Below are positions 1 to 8,800 of a DNA stretch of 64,000 nucleotides, in pieces. A model generated the notes under the pieces. The model had not been told where the DNA came from, searched no databases, and saw nothing but the letters and a program-made list of their open reading frames with translations. This stretch comes from Streptomyces sp. TLI_105 (lineage in GTDB: Bacteria > Actinomycetota > Actinomycetes > Streptomycetales > Streptomycetaceae), in assembly GCF_900105415.1 (NCBI RefSeq), contig NZ_FNSM01000001.1:2518501-2582500 (forward strand), read 5' to 3'. The stretch's first letter is position 1, and every line of letters starts with the position of its first letter. A program made the position numbers and the translations under genes.

Positions 1-114
1 CTCCAGATCGGCCCCGACACCCCCATCATCACCACCGACGCCCGCCACCGCGCCGACGCCAAGAGCGCCCTCATCACGCTCGTCGAGCACGCCCTCATGG
101 CACGCCTGCGGTAG
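1..114 (+). CDS. C-terminal end of a conservon-type GTP/ATP-binding protein (CvnD-like), partial
   Basis: The first 37 codons are open from base 1 and end at TAG 112-114. They encode a tail containing TPIITTDAR and ending LMARLR, which I recognise from the C-termini of CvnD-type small GTPases encoded at the end of Streptomyces conservon operons. The nucleotide-binding motifs lie outside the window, so the assignment rests on this tail and on recalled synteny with the accB-ilv-gat region. A very strong palindromic terminator follows 12 bases after the stop. Confidence 0.6.
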   Translation, partial: LQIGPDTPIITTDARHRADAKSALITLVEHALMARLR

Positions 115-126
115 TCCCGGCGGGAC

Positions 127-188
127 GACAGGACGTGGAAAGGCCCCGTGCACCGGATCCGGTGCACGGGGCCTTTCCACGTCCTGTC
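127..188. terminator. 62-bp perfect palindrome, bidirectional terminator
   Basis: The arms 127-157 and 158-188 are exact reverse complements centred on GGATCC, giving a 31-bp GC-rich hairpin with no unpaired loop. It lies between the stop of the CvnD-like gene (plus) and the stop of the HEAT-repeat gene (minus), as expected for a shared terminator of convergent genes. Confidence 0.9.
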
Positions 189-191
189 CTC

Positions 192-1397
192 TCAGTCCTG
201 CCAGTAGAACAGCAGGGTGTCGACGTCGCGGTGCCCGCGCCCGCCGAAGTAGTAGACGCACAGGTCGGTGACCTCGATGCCGCCGGTGGCCCGGTCGATC
301 CAGCGGAAGCCGGCCTCCTCCAGGGCCCGCCGGGCGGGGTGCCGGTCGTCGTGGCCCGTGGCGAAGCGCCCGAGGACGCTGATGAGGACGTCCTCGCCGC
401 CGCAGGAGATCACGTGATAGGTCCCGTCGCCCTGCTGGTGGTGGTCCCCGGCGGAGACCGGCGGGTCCGGAGCGAGACCGGCGGCGGTCAGCGCGGCCGT
501 CGCCCGAGCAAGCCGGTCCGCCTGGTCCGGGCGGCCGGGCGGCTCGGTGCACAGGACTTCCAGGCGCCAGCGGGGGTCGCTCCCCCACTCGCACCGGGGG
601 GCGTACTCGTGGACGATCGCCCGGCGCAGTTCCTCGTCGAGGCCGTCGACCTCGACCCGGGGGCTGCCGAGCCGCTCGTCGAGCCGGCGGGTCTCCGCCC
701 GGTCCTCGGTGAGTCCGTGCAGGGCGCACACGGCCCACACGGCGGCCTCGGGAGCGGGCTCCCCGTCCAGGAAGGCGCGCAGCCGGTCGGGATCCGCGAC
801 GAGCGTGTGGGCCAGGTGGGCGACGCCGCGATCCGGGTCGGCCAGGTACGGGATCACGTCCCGCCCCGCGCGGTGCCGCGTCCGGAGCGCGAAGCGGCGG
901 TCCTCGGGCCGCTCCTCCCCGAGGTCGGCCAGGATCGCGTCGGCGCCGTGGTGCTCCGTCAGGCCGTCGAGGCCGGCCTCCCCGTCCTCCCGCCACCGCT
1001 GCCAGGGCGAGGCCGCGAGCGTGGACAAGCCGGAGGCGGCAGTGCGGTCGCCGAGCAGGCCGCGGGCCTTGAGGACCGCCTCGGCGACACCGTACGAACC
1101 GTCACCCCGCCCCGCCTCGTCGCGCAGCCAGGGCAGGAGTTCCGTCCGGCCCGAGAGGAGGCCGAGGAGCGCGATGCGCACCTCGGCCGTCTCGTCCTCG
1201 TCCCGGATCCGGGCGAAGAGGCCGGGGACCCGGGCCTCCGGGACCCGGCCGGCGAGCGCCTGGACGCAGATCCGCCGGCGCCACCAGGCCTGGTCGGGGT
1301 CGAGCACGTAGCGGGCGAGGGCGTCGGGGGCGTGGGCCCGCAGGGCGGCGGTGTCGGGCTGCCCCCGGTCCGGCATCAGCATGTCGATCTTCCGCAT
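192..1397 (-). CDS. HEAT-repeat-like hypothetical protein
   Basis: This is a 401-residue soluble protein with no signal peptide. The N-terminal three quarters is a series of short amphipathic helical units rich in Ala, Leu and Arg, which resembles HEAT/PBS-lyase-type repeats (scaffold or protein-interaction folds). The C-terminal ~110 residues contain ISCGGEDVLISVLGRF and end LLFYWQD, and I do not recognise them. The ATG at 1397 has no clear ribosome site; the in-frame ATG at 1382 is preceded by GGAAG at good spacing and may be the true start. It is divergent from nothing and convergent with the CvnD-like gene. Function is unknown. Confidence 0.6.
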   Translation of the reverse strand: MRKIDMLMPDRGQPDTAALRAHAPDALARYVLDPDQAWWRRRICVQALAGRVPEARVPGLFARIRDEDETAEVRIALLGLLSGRTELLPWLRDEAGRGDGSYGVAEAVLKARGLLGDRTAASGLSTLAASPWQRWREDGEAGLDGLTEHHGADAILADLGEERPEDRRFALRTRHRAGRDVIPYLADPDRGVAHLAHTLVADPDRLRAFLDGEPAPEAAVWAVCALHGLTEDRAETRRLDERLGSPRVEVDGLDEELRRAIVHEYAPRCEWGSDPRWRLEVLCTEPPGRPDQADRLARATAALTAAGLAPDPPVSAGDHHQQGDGTYHVISCGGEDVLISVLGRFATGHDDRHPARRALEEAGFRWIDRATGGIEVTDLCVYYFGGRGHRDVDTLLFYWQD

Positions 1398-1422
1398 CAG
1401 GCGATGCTACGGGCCGGGGACG

Positions 1423-1467
1423 CCGAAGGGCCCCCGGTTTCCCTGTGCGGGAGCGGGGGCCCTTCGG
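1423..1467 (-). terminator. Terminator after accE
   Basis: Bases 1423-1436 and 1454-1467 form a perfect 14-bp GC-rich stem with a 17-base loop, 11 bases downstream of the accE stop codon on the minus strand. Confidence 0.8.
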
Positions 1468-1477
1468 TACGGCGAGG

Positions 1478-1672
1478 TCAGCGCCAGCTGTGGGGCGCGC
1501 GGAAGCCGTGTTCGCGCTCCAGGCGGCGCCAGCCGGCCTGGGTGCGGCCGCGGTGGGTCTCCTCGGCGGGCTGGGAGGCGGCGCGGGCGAGCAGCACGGC
1601 CGTGATGGCGGCGAGCTCCTCGGGGTCGGCGGTGCCCTTCTCGACGCGGAGAAGGTTGGCGGGGCTGGTCAC
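1478..1672 (-). CDS. accE: Acyl-CoA carboxylase epsilon subunit
   Basis: This 64-residue protein begins MTSPANLLRVEKGTAD and has the pattern EELAAITAVL, which matches the small epsilon subunits of actinobacterial acyl-CoA carboxylases. Epsilon stabilises and activates the complex of the beta subunit with the biotinylated alpha subunit. The GTG at 1672 was chosen because GAGGAG lies 8 bases upstream; no ATG fits. It starts 14 bases after the accB stop, so the two genes are surely co-transcribed. The alpha (biotin) subunit is not in this window. Confidence 0.9.
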   Translation of the reverse strand: MTSPANLLRVEKGTADPEELAAITAVLLARAASQPAEETHRGRTQAGWRRLEREHGFRAPHSWR

Positions 1673-1686
1673 GTGGATGACTCCTC

Positions 1687-3270
1687 TTACTGAGGCGGGT
1701 TGCCGTGCTTGCGGGACGGCAGGTCGGCGTGCTTGGTGCGGAGCATCGCGAGGGACTTGACGAGTACCTGGCGGGTGTCGGCGGGGTCGATGACGTCGTC
1801 GACCAGGCCGCGCTCGGCCGCGTAGTAGGGATGCATCAGTTCGGCCTTGTACTCCTTGACCATGCGGGCCCGCATGGCGTCGGGGTCCTCGGCCTCGGCG
1901 ATCTGCTTGCGGAAGATGACGTTGGCGGCGCCTTCGGCGCCCATGACCGCGATTTCGTTGGTGGGCCAGGCGTACGTCAGGTCGGCGCCGATGGACTGGG
2001 AGTCCATCACGATGTAGGCGCCGCCGTAGGCCTTGCGCAGGATCAGGGAGATCCGGGGCACGGTCGCGTTGCAGTACGCGTACAGCAGCTTCGCGCCGTG
2101 CCTGATGATTCCACCGTGCTCCTGGTCGACGCCGGGCAGGAAGCCGGGTACGTCCAGAAGGGTGATGATCGGGATGTTGAAGGCGTCGCACATCTGGACG
2201 AAGCGCGCGGCCTTCTCGGAGGCCTCGATGTCGAGGACGCCGGCCAGCGACTGGGGCTGGTTGGCGACGATGCCGACGACCTGACCGTCGAGGCGGCCGA
2301 GCGCGCAGATGATGTTGCGGGCCCAGCGCTCGTGGATCTCCAGGTAGTCGCCGTCGTCGACGAGCTCCTCGATGACCTTGTGCATGTCGTACGGGCGGTT
2401 GCCGTCGGCGGGCACCAGGTCGAGCAGCACGTCCGAGCGGCGGTCGGCCGGGTCCTCGGAGGCGACGGTCGGCGGGTTCTCGCGGTTGTTCTGCGGGAGC
2501 ATCGACAGGAGGTAGCGGACCTCGGCGATGCAGGTCTCCTCGTCGTCGTACGCGAAGTGCGCGACGCCGGAGGTCTCGGCGTGCACGTCGGCGCCGCCGA
2601 GGCCGTTCTGGGTGATCTCCTCGCCGGTGACCGCCTTGACGACGTCCGGACCGGTGATGAACATCTGCGAGGTCTCGCGGACCATGAAGACGAAGTCGGT
2701 CAGCGCCGGGCTGTAGGCGGCGCCGCCGGCGCACGGGCCGAGCATCACCGAGATCTGCGGGATGACACCGGAGGCCTTGGTGTTGCGCTGGAAGATGCCG
2801 CCGTAGCCGGCGAGGGCTGAGACGCCCTCCTGGATCCGGGCGCCGGCGCCGTCGTTCAGGGAGACCAGCGGCGCACCGGCCGCGATGGCCATGTCCATGA
2901 TCTTGTGGATCTTGGTGGCGTGGGCCTCGCCCAGGGCGCCGCCGAAGATCCGGAAGTCGTGCGCGTAGACGAAGACCGTGCGGCCCTCCACCGTGCCCCA
3001 GCCGGTGATGACACCGTCGGTGTACGGCTTCTTCGCCTCCAGGCCGAAGCCCTGCGCGCGGTGCCGGCGCAGCTGCTCGACCTCGCTGAAGGAACCAGGA
3101 TCGAGCAGCAGCTCGATGCGCTCACGCGCCGTCAGCTTGCCCTTCGCGTGCTGGGCCTCGGTGGCGCGCTCACTCGGGCCACGCAGCGCCTGCTCGCGCA
3201 GGACGTGCAGCTCGGCCACTCGGCCACGGGCGTCAGCGGGCTCGCTCGGGATCTGGTCCACAACGGTCAT
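1687..3270 (-). CDS. accB: Acyl-CoA carboxylase beta subunit (carboxyltransferase)
   Basis: The 527-residue protein has both crotonase-fold halves of a biotin-dependent carboxyltransferase, with oxyanion-hole glycines in GPCAGGAAYSPAL (179-190) and RKAYGGAYIVMDSQ (412-425). It transfers CO2 from carboxybiotin to acyl-CoA, giving malonyl- or methylmalonyl-CoA for fatty acid and polyketide synthesis. Residue 420, the position aligned with the specificity Asp of PccB proteins (AYDVM), is Ile here. From published work on S. coelicolor AccB/PccB this predicts an AccB-type enzyme that accepts acetyl-CoA as well as propionyl-CoA. The pairing with accE downstream supports that call. Confidence 0.93.
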   Translation of the reverse strand: MTVVDQIPSEPADARGRVAELHVLREQALRGPSERATEAQHAKGKLTARERIELLLDPGSFSEVEQLRRHRAQGFGLEAKKPYTDGVITGWGTVEGRTVFVYAHDFRIFGGALGEAHATKIHKIMDMAIAAGAPLVSLNDGAGARIQEGVSALAGYGGIFQRNTKASGVIPQISVMLGPCAGGAAYSPALTDFVFMVRETSQMFITGPDVVKAVTGEEITQNGLGGADVHAETSGVAHFAYDDEETCIAEVRYLLSMLPQNNRENPPTVASEDPADRRSDVLLDLVPADGNRPYDMHKVIEELVDDGDYLEIHERWARNIICALGRLDGQVVGIVANQPQSLAGVLDIEASEKAARFVQMCDAFNIPIITLLDVPGFLPGVDQEHGGIIRHGAKLLYAYCNATVPRISLILRKAYGGAYIVMDSQSIGADLTYAWPTNEIAVMGAEGAANVIFRKQIAEAEDPDAMRARMVKEYKAELMHPYYAAERGLVDDVIDPADTRQVLVKSLAMLRTKHADLPSRKHGNPPQ

Positions 3271-3344
3271 GTACCGACCCTACGAAGTCACACAAGAAAA
3301 CCCCGCCGTCGACTCCGTACAGTCTCGCGTGTCGAATCCTGGTG

Positions 3345-3375
3345 GGGCTGGACAGAACCCTCGCCCGTCCAGCCC
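3345..3375 (-). terminator. Terminator after the PL8 lyase gene
   Basis: Bases 3345-3353 and 3367-3375 form a perfect 9-bp stem (GGGCTGGAC / GTCCAGCCC) with a 13-base loop, about 50 bases beyond the stop of the lyase gene and upstream of accB. It would insulate accB from read-through. Confidence 0.6.
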
Positions 3376-3423
3376 GAGTCAACAGCCAGGCACCCCTCGT
3401 GTTTGTAGGGGTCCGACATAGAC

Positions 3424-5778
3424 CTAGAGCAGAACCTCGCAACCGTGGGTCGCTCCCCCGGTTCCCGGGGTGATCCGCAGCCGCAGCGAGGACCCGGTGG
3501 CGAGGACCTCCACCGAGGGGTCGTGGCGGACCACCCGGCGGACCGGACGGTTCCACACCAGCTCCAGCGGCTGCCCCGTGCGCAGCGGCTCGGAGACCCT
3601 CAGGTCCAGGACGGAGCGGCGGCGCCGGACGAGGACGCTCGCGGGCGCGGTGACCGTGAGCGGTCCCACCGTACCGGCCTGCCAGAGGTTCGCGGCGGTC
3701 AGCCCGAGGGACGGGACGGCGATCGCCTGCCGCTCGGCGGTGTTGTCGAGAACGTGCAGCCAGTCGGGGTCGGCGGCGCGGGCGGCGAGCGTCCGCGGGG
3801 AGGCGCCCGGCATCAGGAGGTACGCGTACGAGGCGGCGGCCGGATCGGTGCCGTGGTCCAACCAGAGGGTCTGGTAGCGGCGGGTCCGGCGCTCGGTGGA
3901 GCTGGTGGTGTTGATGTCGCTCCAGGCTCCGGTGCGGTCCTCGCGCAGGGTGCGGAGGTTCCCGGCCCCCTGCGGGAAGACCCAGCCGCCGTGGCCGTCC
4001 AGGTGCGCCCAGCCGTCGCCGGTGGTGAAGGACTGGGTGCCTTCCTCCCCGAGGAGGCGGTTGTCGACGACCGTCTCGACGGGCACGCCGTCGGTCGCGG
4101 TGATCCCGGCACCCAGGCAGACGACCGCGTCCGCCGTGCAGAACCAGGACTTGCGGGCCTCCAGGGTGGATCCGAGGCCCTTGAGGTGCTGGCCGACGGC
4201 CGCGTACTCGCCGTCGGTGGTCCCGCCGACCCAGCGGACGGCCGGCCGGGGCGCGCCCCACTCGCCGCCCGCCCGGTCGGCGAGCCGCCTGGTGGAGACG
4301 GTGGTGCCGGGGAGGCGGTACGGGTCGACGGTGGGCCAGAACCAGTCGGTGTACTGGTCGCCGAGGCCCGGGGTCCACCAGGAGAGCATCCCGGCACCGG
4401 TGTGCCAGCCGCGCGGGTTCTCGCCGTTTCCGCACTCGTAGTACGTGATCCGGTTCGAGGCCATGGAGATGTTGGCGGCCCAGCCGGGGCGGCGGTGGAC
4501 GGCCCGGTCCATGGCGGGGAAGAGCCGGTGGCCGGTGGGCTCCGGGGCGGCCGGGACGGGGGCCGCGGCCACGGCGTGCAGCCGGGCGAGGTCGGCGACG
4601 CCGAACTGGCGGGCGGCGAGGACCGGGGAGACGGTGTCGCGCTCGATCCACCCCTTCACGCGCGCGTGCCACCGGTCCCGCTCGGCGGCGGACGCCCCGC
4701 CCGCGAGGAGGGCGATGGCCGCGATGACGCCCTGGCCGTGGAAGTGGTCGGAGCGCATGATCCGCCGGTCGTCGTTCCTGAGGTATCCGCGGCTGATGGC
4801 GCGCCCGTTGACGCTGTCCATCATCAGGCCGTCGTAGATGAAGGGCGCGTAGGCCTTCTCGACGCTGTCGAGGACGATCTGCCGGTTCGGGTCGGTGACG
4901 GCCCAGCTGGAGCCGGCGAGGAGGGTGAAGAGCCGGCCGAGGCCGTCGAGCATGACCTGACCGTAGGTGCCGGAGTAGGCGACCCAGGTGTGCTGGACGA
5001 AGGAGCCGTCGGCGTAGAGGCCGTCGCCCTGGGTGACGTACGGGAAGACGGGCGAGAGGGCGTCGCGGGCGAGGGCGATCTTGGCGGGGTTCGCGCCGAG
5101 GACGCCGCGCAGGGCGACGGAGCGGCAGAGGTCGACGCGGTTGGCGCCGGTGGAGGTGCCGGTGTAGCTCCGCAGGACCGAGTCGGGCACGAAGTGGTCG
5201 ACGGCGGCGCAGGCGGCGGCGACGCGCTCGGCGCCGAGACGGGGGTGGAGCGCGGCCACGATGTCCATGAGGAGGCGGGGGCTGCCTATCTGCCACTCCC
5301 ACCAGTTGCCGTAGCGCGGGGCGCCCGCCCGGTAGACCGTGGCGGAGAGGTGGTCGAGGCCGCGCAGCACGTCGGCGAGCAGGGTCTCGTCGCCGGTGAG
5401 GCCGGTGCCGGGCTGGACGTACGCCTGGGTCATGGTCCACAGGCGGCTGTAGCTCTGGGTGATGCCGGCCGGCGGGTCGAAGGGGGCGTCGGGCCAGAGC
5501 GAGGCGGGGGTGGCGGCCATGCTCGCGCGGAAGGCACGCGCGAGCGTGCCCGTCTCGGCGAGCCGGCCGGCGTAGGGCTCGGCCCCGGCGTCGAAGCCGG
5601 AGCCGAGCTGGAGGTCGAGCCAGCGGAGCCGCAGGGCCTCGAACTCGTCGGCCGAGTCGGCCGAGGCGGCCGGGACGGCCGGGTCCGCCGCGTGGGCGGA
5701 GGGGGGCAGCGCGAGGGCGGCCGCGGCCGCCGCCGTCGTGCTCAGGAAGGTGCGGCGGGACCAGAGGGGCAGGGACAC
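3424..5778 (-). CDS. Secreted polysaccharide lyase family 8 (hyaluronate/chondroitin/xanthan lyase-like)
   Basis: The 784-residue protein starts with a twin-arginine signal (SRRTFLS, then an Ala-rich segment ending SAHA, about residues 7-30), so it should be exported folded by Tat. It has the PL8 layout: an alpha-helical toroid, then a large beta-sandwich C-terminal half. Family catalytic positions are visible: Asn213 in TGANRVD, His263 and Tyr272 in FVQHTWVAYSGTYG, and Arg326 in NGRAISR; NWWEWQIG (158-165) is the aromatic patch. PL8 enzymes cleave uronic-acid polysaccharides by beta-elimination; the exact substrate cannot be read from sequence. The GTG at 5778 was chosen over an upstream in-frame ATG because GGGAGG precedes it at good spacing and the signal peptide then starts cleanly. 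It lies 97 bases after the GH101 gene on the same strand. Confidence 0.9.
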   Translation of the reverse strand: MSLPLWSRRTFLSTTAAAAAALALPPSAHAADPAVPAASADSADEFEALRLRWLDLQLGSGFDAGAEPYAGRLAETGTLARAFRASMAATPASLWPDAPFDPPAGITQSYSRLWTMTQAYVQPGTGLTGDETLLADVLRGLDHLSATVYRAGAPRYGNWWEWQIGSPRLLMDIVAALHPRLGAERVAAACAAVDHFVPDSVLRSYTGTSTGANRVDLCRSVALRGVLGANPAKIALARDALSPVFPYVTQGDGLYADGSFVQHTWVAYSGTYGQVMLDGLGRLFTLLAGSSWAVTDPNRQIVLDSVEKAYAPFIYDGLMMDSVNGRAISRGYLRNDDRRIMRSDHFHGQGVIAAIALLAGGASAAERDRWHARVKGWIERDTVSPVLAARQFGVADLARLHAVAAAPVPAAPEPTGHRLFPAMDRAVHRRPGWAANISMASNRITYYECGNGENPRGWHTGAGMLSWWTPGLGDQYTDWFWPTVDPYRLPGTTVSTRRLADRAGGEWGAPRPAVRWVGGTTDGEYAAVGQHLKGLGSTLEARKSWFCTADAVVCLGAGITATDGVPVETVVDNRLLGEEGTQSFTTGDGWAHLDGHGGWVFPQGAGNLRTLREDRTGAWSDINTTSSTERRTRRYQTLWLDHGTDPAAASYAYLLMPGASPRTLAARAADPDWLHVLDNTAERQAIAVPSLGLTAANLWQAGTVGPLTVTAPASVLVRRRRSVLDLRVSEPLRTGQPLELVWNRPVRRVVRHDPSVEVLATGSSLRLRITPGTGGATHGCEVLL

Positions 5779-5857
5779 GGGAGCCTCCCGGGGGAAGTGG
5801 TGGAGACCGGTCGGCGCCCGGTGTAACACCCTGTTTCCGACGCAATCAATGAGCACG

Positions 5858-5869
5858 GCAAGCGCTTGC
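5858..5869. promoter_or_regulatory. 12-bp palindrome, LacI-family-like operator
   Basis: GCAAGCGCTTGC is a perfect palindrome with the central CG and flanking AAG/CTT typical of LacI/GalR-family operators. It sits 80 bases upstream of the PL8 start and just before the GH101 stop codon, where it could control the lyase gene separately. No LacI-type regulator gene is present in the window. Confidence 0.5.
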
Positions 5870-5875
5870 TGGACG

Positions 5876-8800
5876 TCAGCTCCCGCAGTGGAAGCGGGCG
5901 CTCCCCCAGTCCGCGTGGTCGTTGCCGTTCCCGTCGCCGCCGTCGCCGACCACCAGGTCGACGTAGGAGGCGCCGGTGACGTCGGCGGTGAGCGACCAGG
6001 CCGGGTCGGCGGCCTTGAGGACCGGGGACTCCGCCTTCTCCGCGCCGTCCGCGAGCACGCTGAACTGCACGCTGCCGCGGCTGGTCTGGACGTCGTCCAC
6101 GCCGACCTCGGCGGTGAGCGAGGTGCACCGGCCGCCGAGGTAGTAACGGACCTTCGCCGGGGCGTGGGTGCCCAGGCCCTTGGCGTACGTCACTCCGCCG
6201 ATCCGCAGCGGGGAGCCGTCGCCGGCGCCCGTCTCGCCGTTGGAGAGGTCACGCTCGACCGGTCCCCAGCCGTTGGCGGCCGAGGTCCAGTCGAGGTCGC
6301 TCGCCCAGCTGTCGGCGGTGGGCGGCGGGGGCAGGGTGCGGACGGTGGTGGCGGCGGTGAGCTTCCTGGGCCCGCCGTCCAGGCCGTACGCGACGGAGGC
6401 GCCCAGCGAGTACGGCCGGTAGGCCGCGTCCACCGGCGGGGTCACCTGCCAGGTGGCGGTGGTCCGCGCGCCCGGGGCGACCGTGCCGAGGGCGACGGGG
6501 GCGGCGGGTTCGGCGGTCCAGCCCTCGGGGAGGGTGAGGACGGCCTGGGCGCCGGTGACGTCGGCGGCCTCGTCGTTGACGAAGGTGGCCGTGACCCGGT
6601 TCGGCCGGCCGGGCTCCAGCGTCTCGGGCGCGGTGACGGTGAGCGTGCCGCAGGCGGCGCGCTCGGCGGCCGGGCCGAGGTCGGTGACGGTGAAGCCGTC
6701 GAGGACGAAGTCGGCGCCGTCGGGGGCGTCGGCGCGCTTGCGCAGCCCGGTCCAGGTGTCGCCGCAGCCCGCCGTGACGGTCTCGGCGAAGTGCCCGGTG
6801 GTCCTCTGCTGCCCGATCGGGGTGCGCCGGGTCTCGACGGCCGGTCCGGCGCCGTGCGTGCGGTCGTAGCCGGTGACCCACTCGTACGCGCCCGCGTGGC
6901 TGGACTGGTAGTCATACTCCACGCGGTAGTCGTGGCCGTCCTTCATGGGGACGGTCCAGGGCGCGGTCCGGTAGACGAGTCCGCTGTTCTCGTCATGGGA
7001 CTTGAGGCTCTCGGCGCCGCCGATGACGTCGTCGATCGCCTTTCCGTTCCAGCCGGCCTGGGTGTACGGGGCGTGCAGCTGGGCGATGTGGGTGCGGGGG
7101 TCGGTCGTGCCTCCGGCGTCGCCCTTGAGGAAGGGGCCCCAGCCCTGGTCGACGGCCTCGAAGTCCTCGTACGCGACCGTGCCGGCCTTCGTCGCAGGCG
7201 CGTCGGCGACGATCCGCACGTCGTCGATCCGGACGGTCGCCGCGCTGCCGCTCGCGGCCTGGATCCGCAGCGGGGTGGATCCGTCGGCGGGGGCGGAGAA
7301 GGTGACCTTGGCGCGCTGGAAGCGGGTGCCGTTCCAGTCGGAGGCGGCGACCTGGTCCTCCAGGGCGGAGCGCTCGACGGTGACCGCCCGGTCGCCGATG
7401 GACAGGGTGGTGGGGCGGGTCTTCCCGGGCTCGACCTCGATGAGGGCGGAGGCGGTGTACCGCTTGCCGGGGGTGAGGCCGGTGATCTGTTGCCGGACCG
7501 AGGCGGTGGCGGTGCCGCTGAGCTTCGCGCTGTTGCGGCCCTGGTCGTCGGTGTCGCGGGCGACGGTGCCGGCCTTGGTCCAGGCGCCGAGCTTGGCGTC
7601 GTTGAAGCCGGGGTCCTTCACCGGGGTGCCCTGGCCCCACTGCGGGGCGGTCTGGGCGGGGGCGCTGTCGGGGTAGAGGACGTAGGGCTGTCCGGCGGCG
7701 GCGTCGAGGGTGATCCGCCCGCCGGAGGGGCGCACGGTGGCGGTCTTCACGCGCCCGTTGTCGGTGAGCTCGTACACGGTGTACGCGCGCGTGCCGTCGG
7801 GAACGGCCCAGCTGGTCGTGCCGCCCGCCTTGTTGTAGTGGTAGAACTTCTTGCCGCCGTCCCAGGGGAGCAGGTAGCTCTCGCCGTCGAGGACCTTGCG
7901 GCCGTTCTCGTAGAAGGTGCGGCGGCCGTTCTCGACGGTGCCGCGGACGCCGCCGGTGAAGGTGACGTCGTCGCCGTTCCAGCGGGTGATCTTCTGCTGC
8001 TGGAGGTACTTGGCGGGCAGGTTCCGCTGCCAGATGTTGGCGGAGAAGGCGTTCCAGTCGGTCTCGCCGGTCCAGCCCTCGAAGTCGACGAGGGCGGTCT
8101 GGCCGAGGACCGGGTGGTTGTTCCAGACGTCCTTCTCGCCGTTGCGGATGAAGCGGATGATCTGCGAGTTGAGGCCCTTGTTGGTCGCGCCGCCGTAGTC
8201 GAGGTCGTTGGCCCAGTGGGACCAGAGGGAGGCCCGCTCGAACTTCTCCGACCACTCGGTGGCGACGTTCCAGCCCTGTGCCCGGACGGCCTGCATCGTC
8301 TTGTCGGCGATCCAGCCGTGCGTGTAGTAGACGTCGATGTAGAGCATCGACAGGTTGGGGTCGGTCTCGTCGCGGAGCTGCTGGAAGCGGCGGGCGAGGT
8401 CGCCGCTGTTCACGTCCCGGCGCTGGTCGATGTAGTAGCTCTGGTTGAGCCAGTTCCAGCCGGGCTTCGTCCTGTCGACGAGGGTCTCGCTGAAGTTCTT
8501 CGCCTCGGGGTACGACTCGGTGGCGTTGACGTGGACGCCGAAGCCCGCGCCCCACTTCTTGCCCTCGCGCAGAAGGGTGTTGAGGTCGGCGAGGCCGCCG
8601 GCCCGCTTGTTGTAGTTGCCGCCGTAGTCGGGGTGGGCGGAGTCGTGGCCCTCGGAGCCGTACCCCTTGAGCAGCGCGAACTGGCCGAGTCCGTCGGTGG
8701 AGAGCGAGATCCGCTTGACGTCGTCGAGGGTGCGCAGGAAGGGGTGGGTGGCCTGGGAGGCGAAGTTGAAGGGGATGTGGGCGACGACCCGGCGGGGGGT

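Noticed and set aside
3233..5845. Long minus-strand alternative frame of the PL8 region
   Set aside because: It is Arg/Pro-rich with no motif; the other frame has a Tat signal and catalytic residues.
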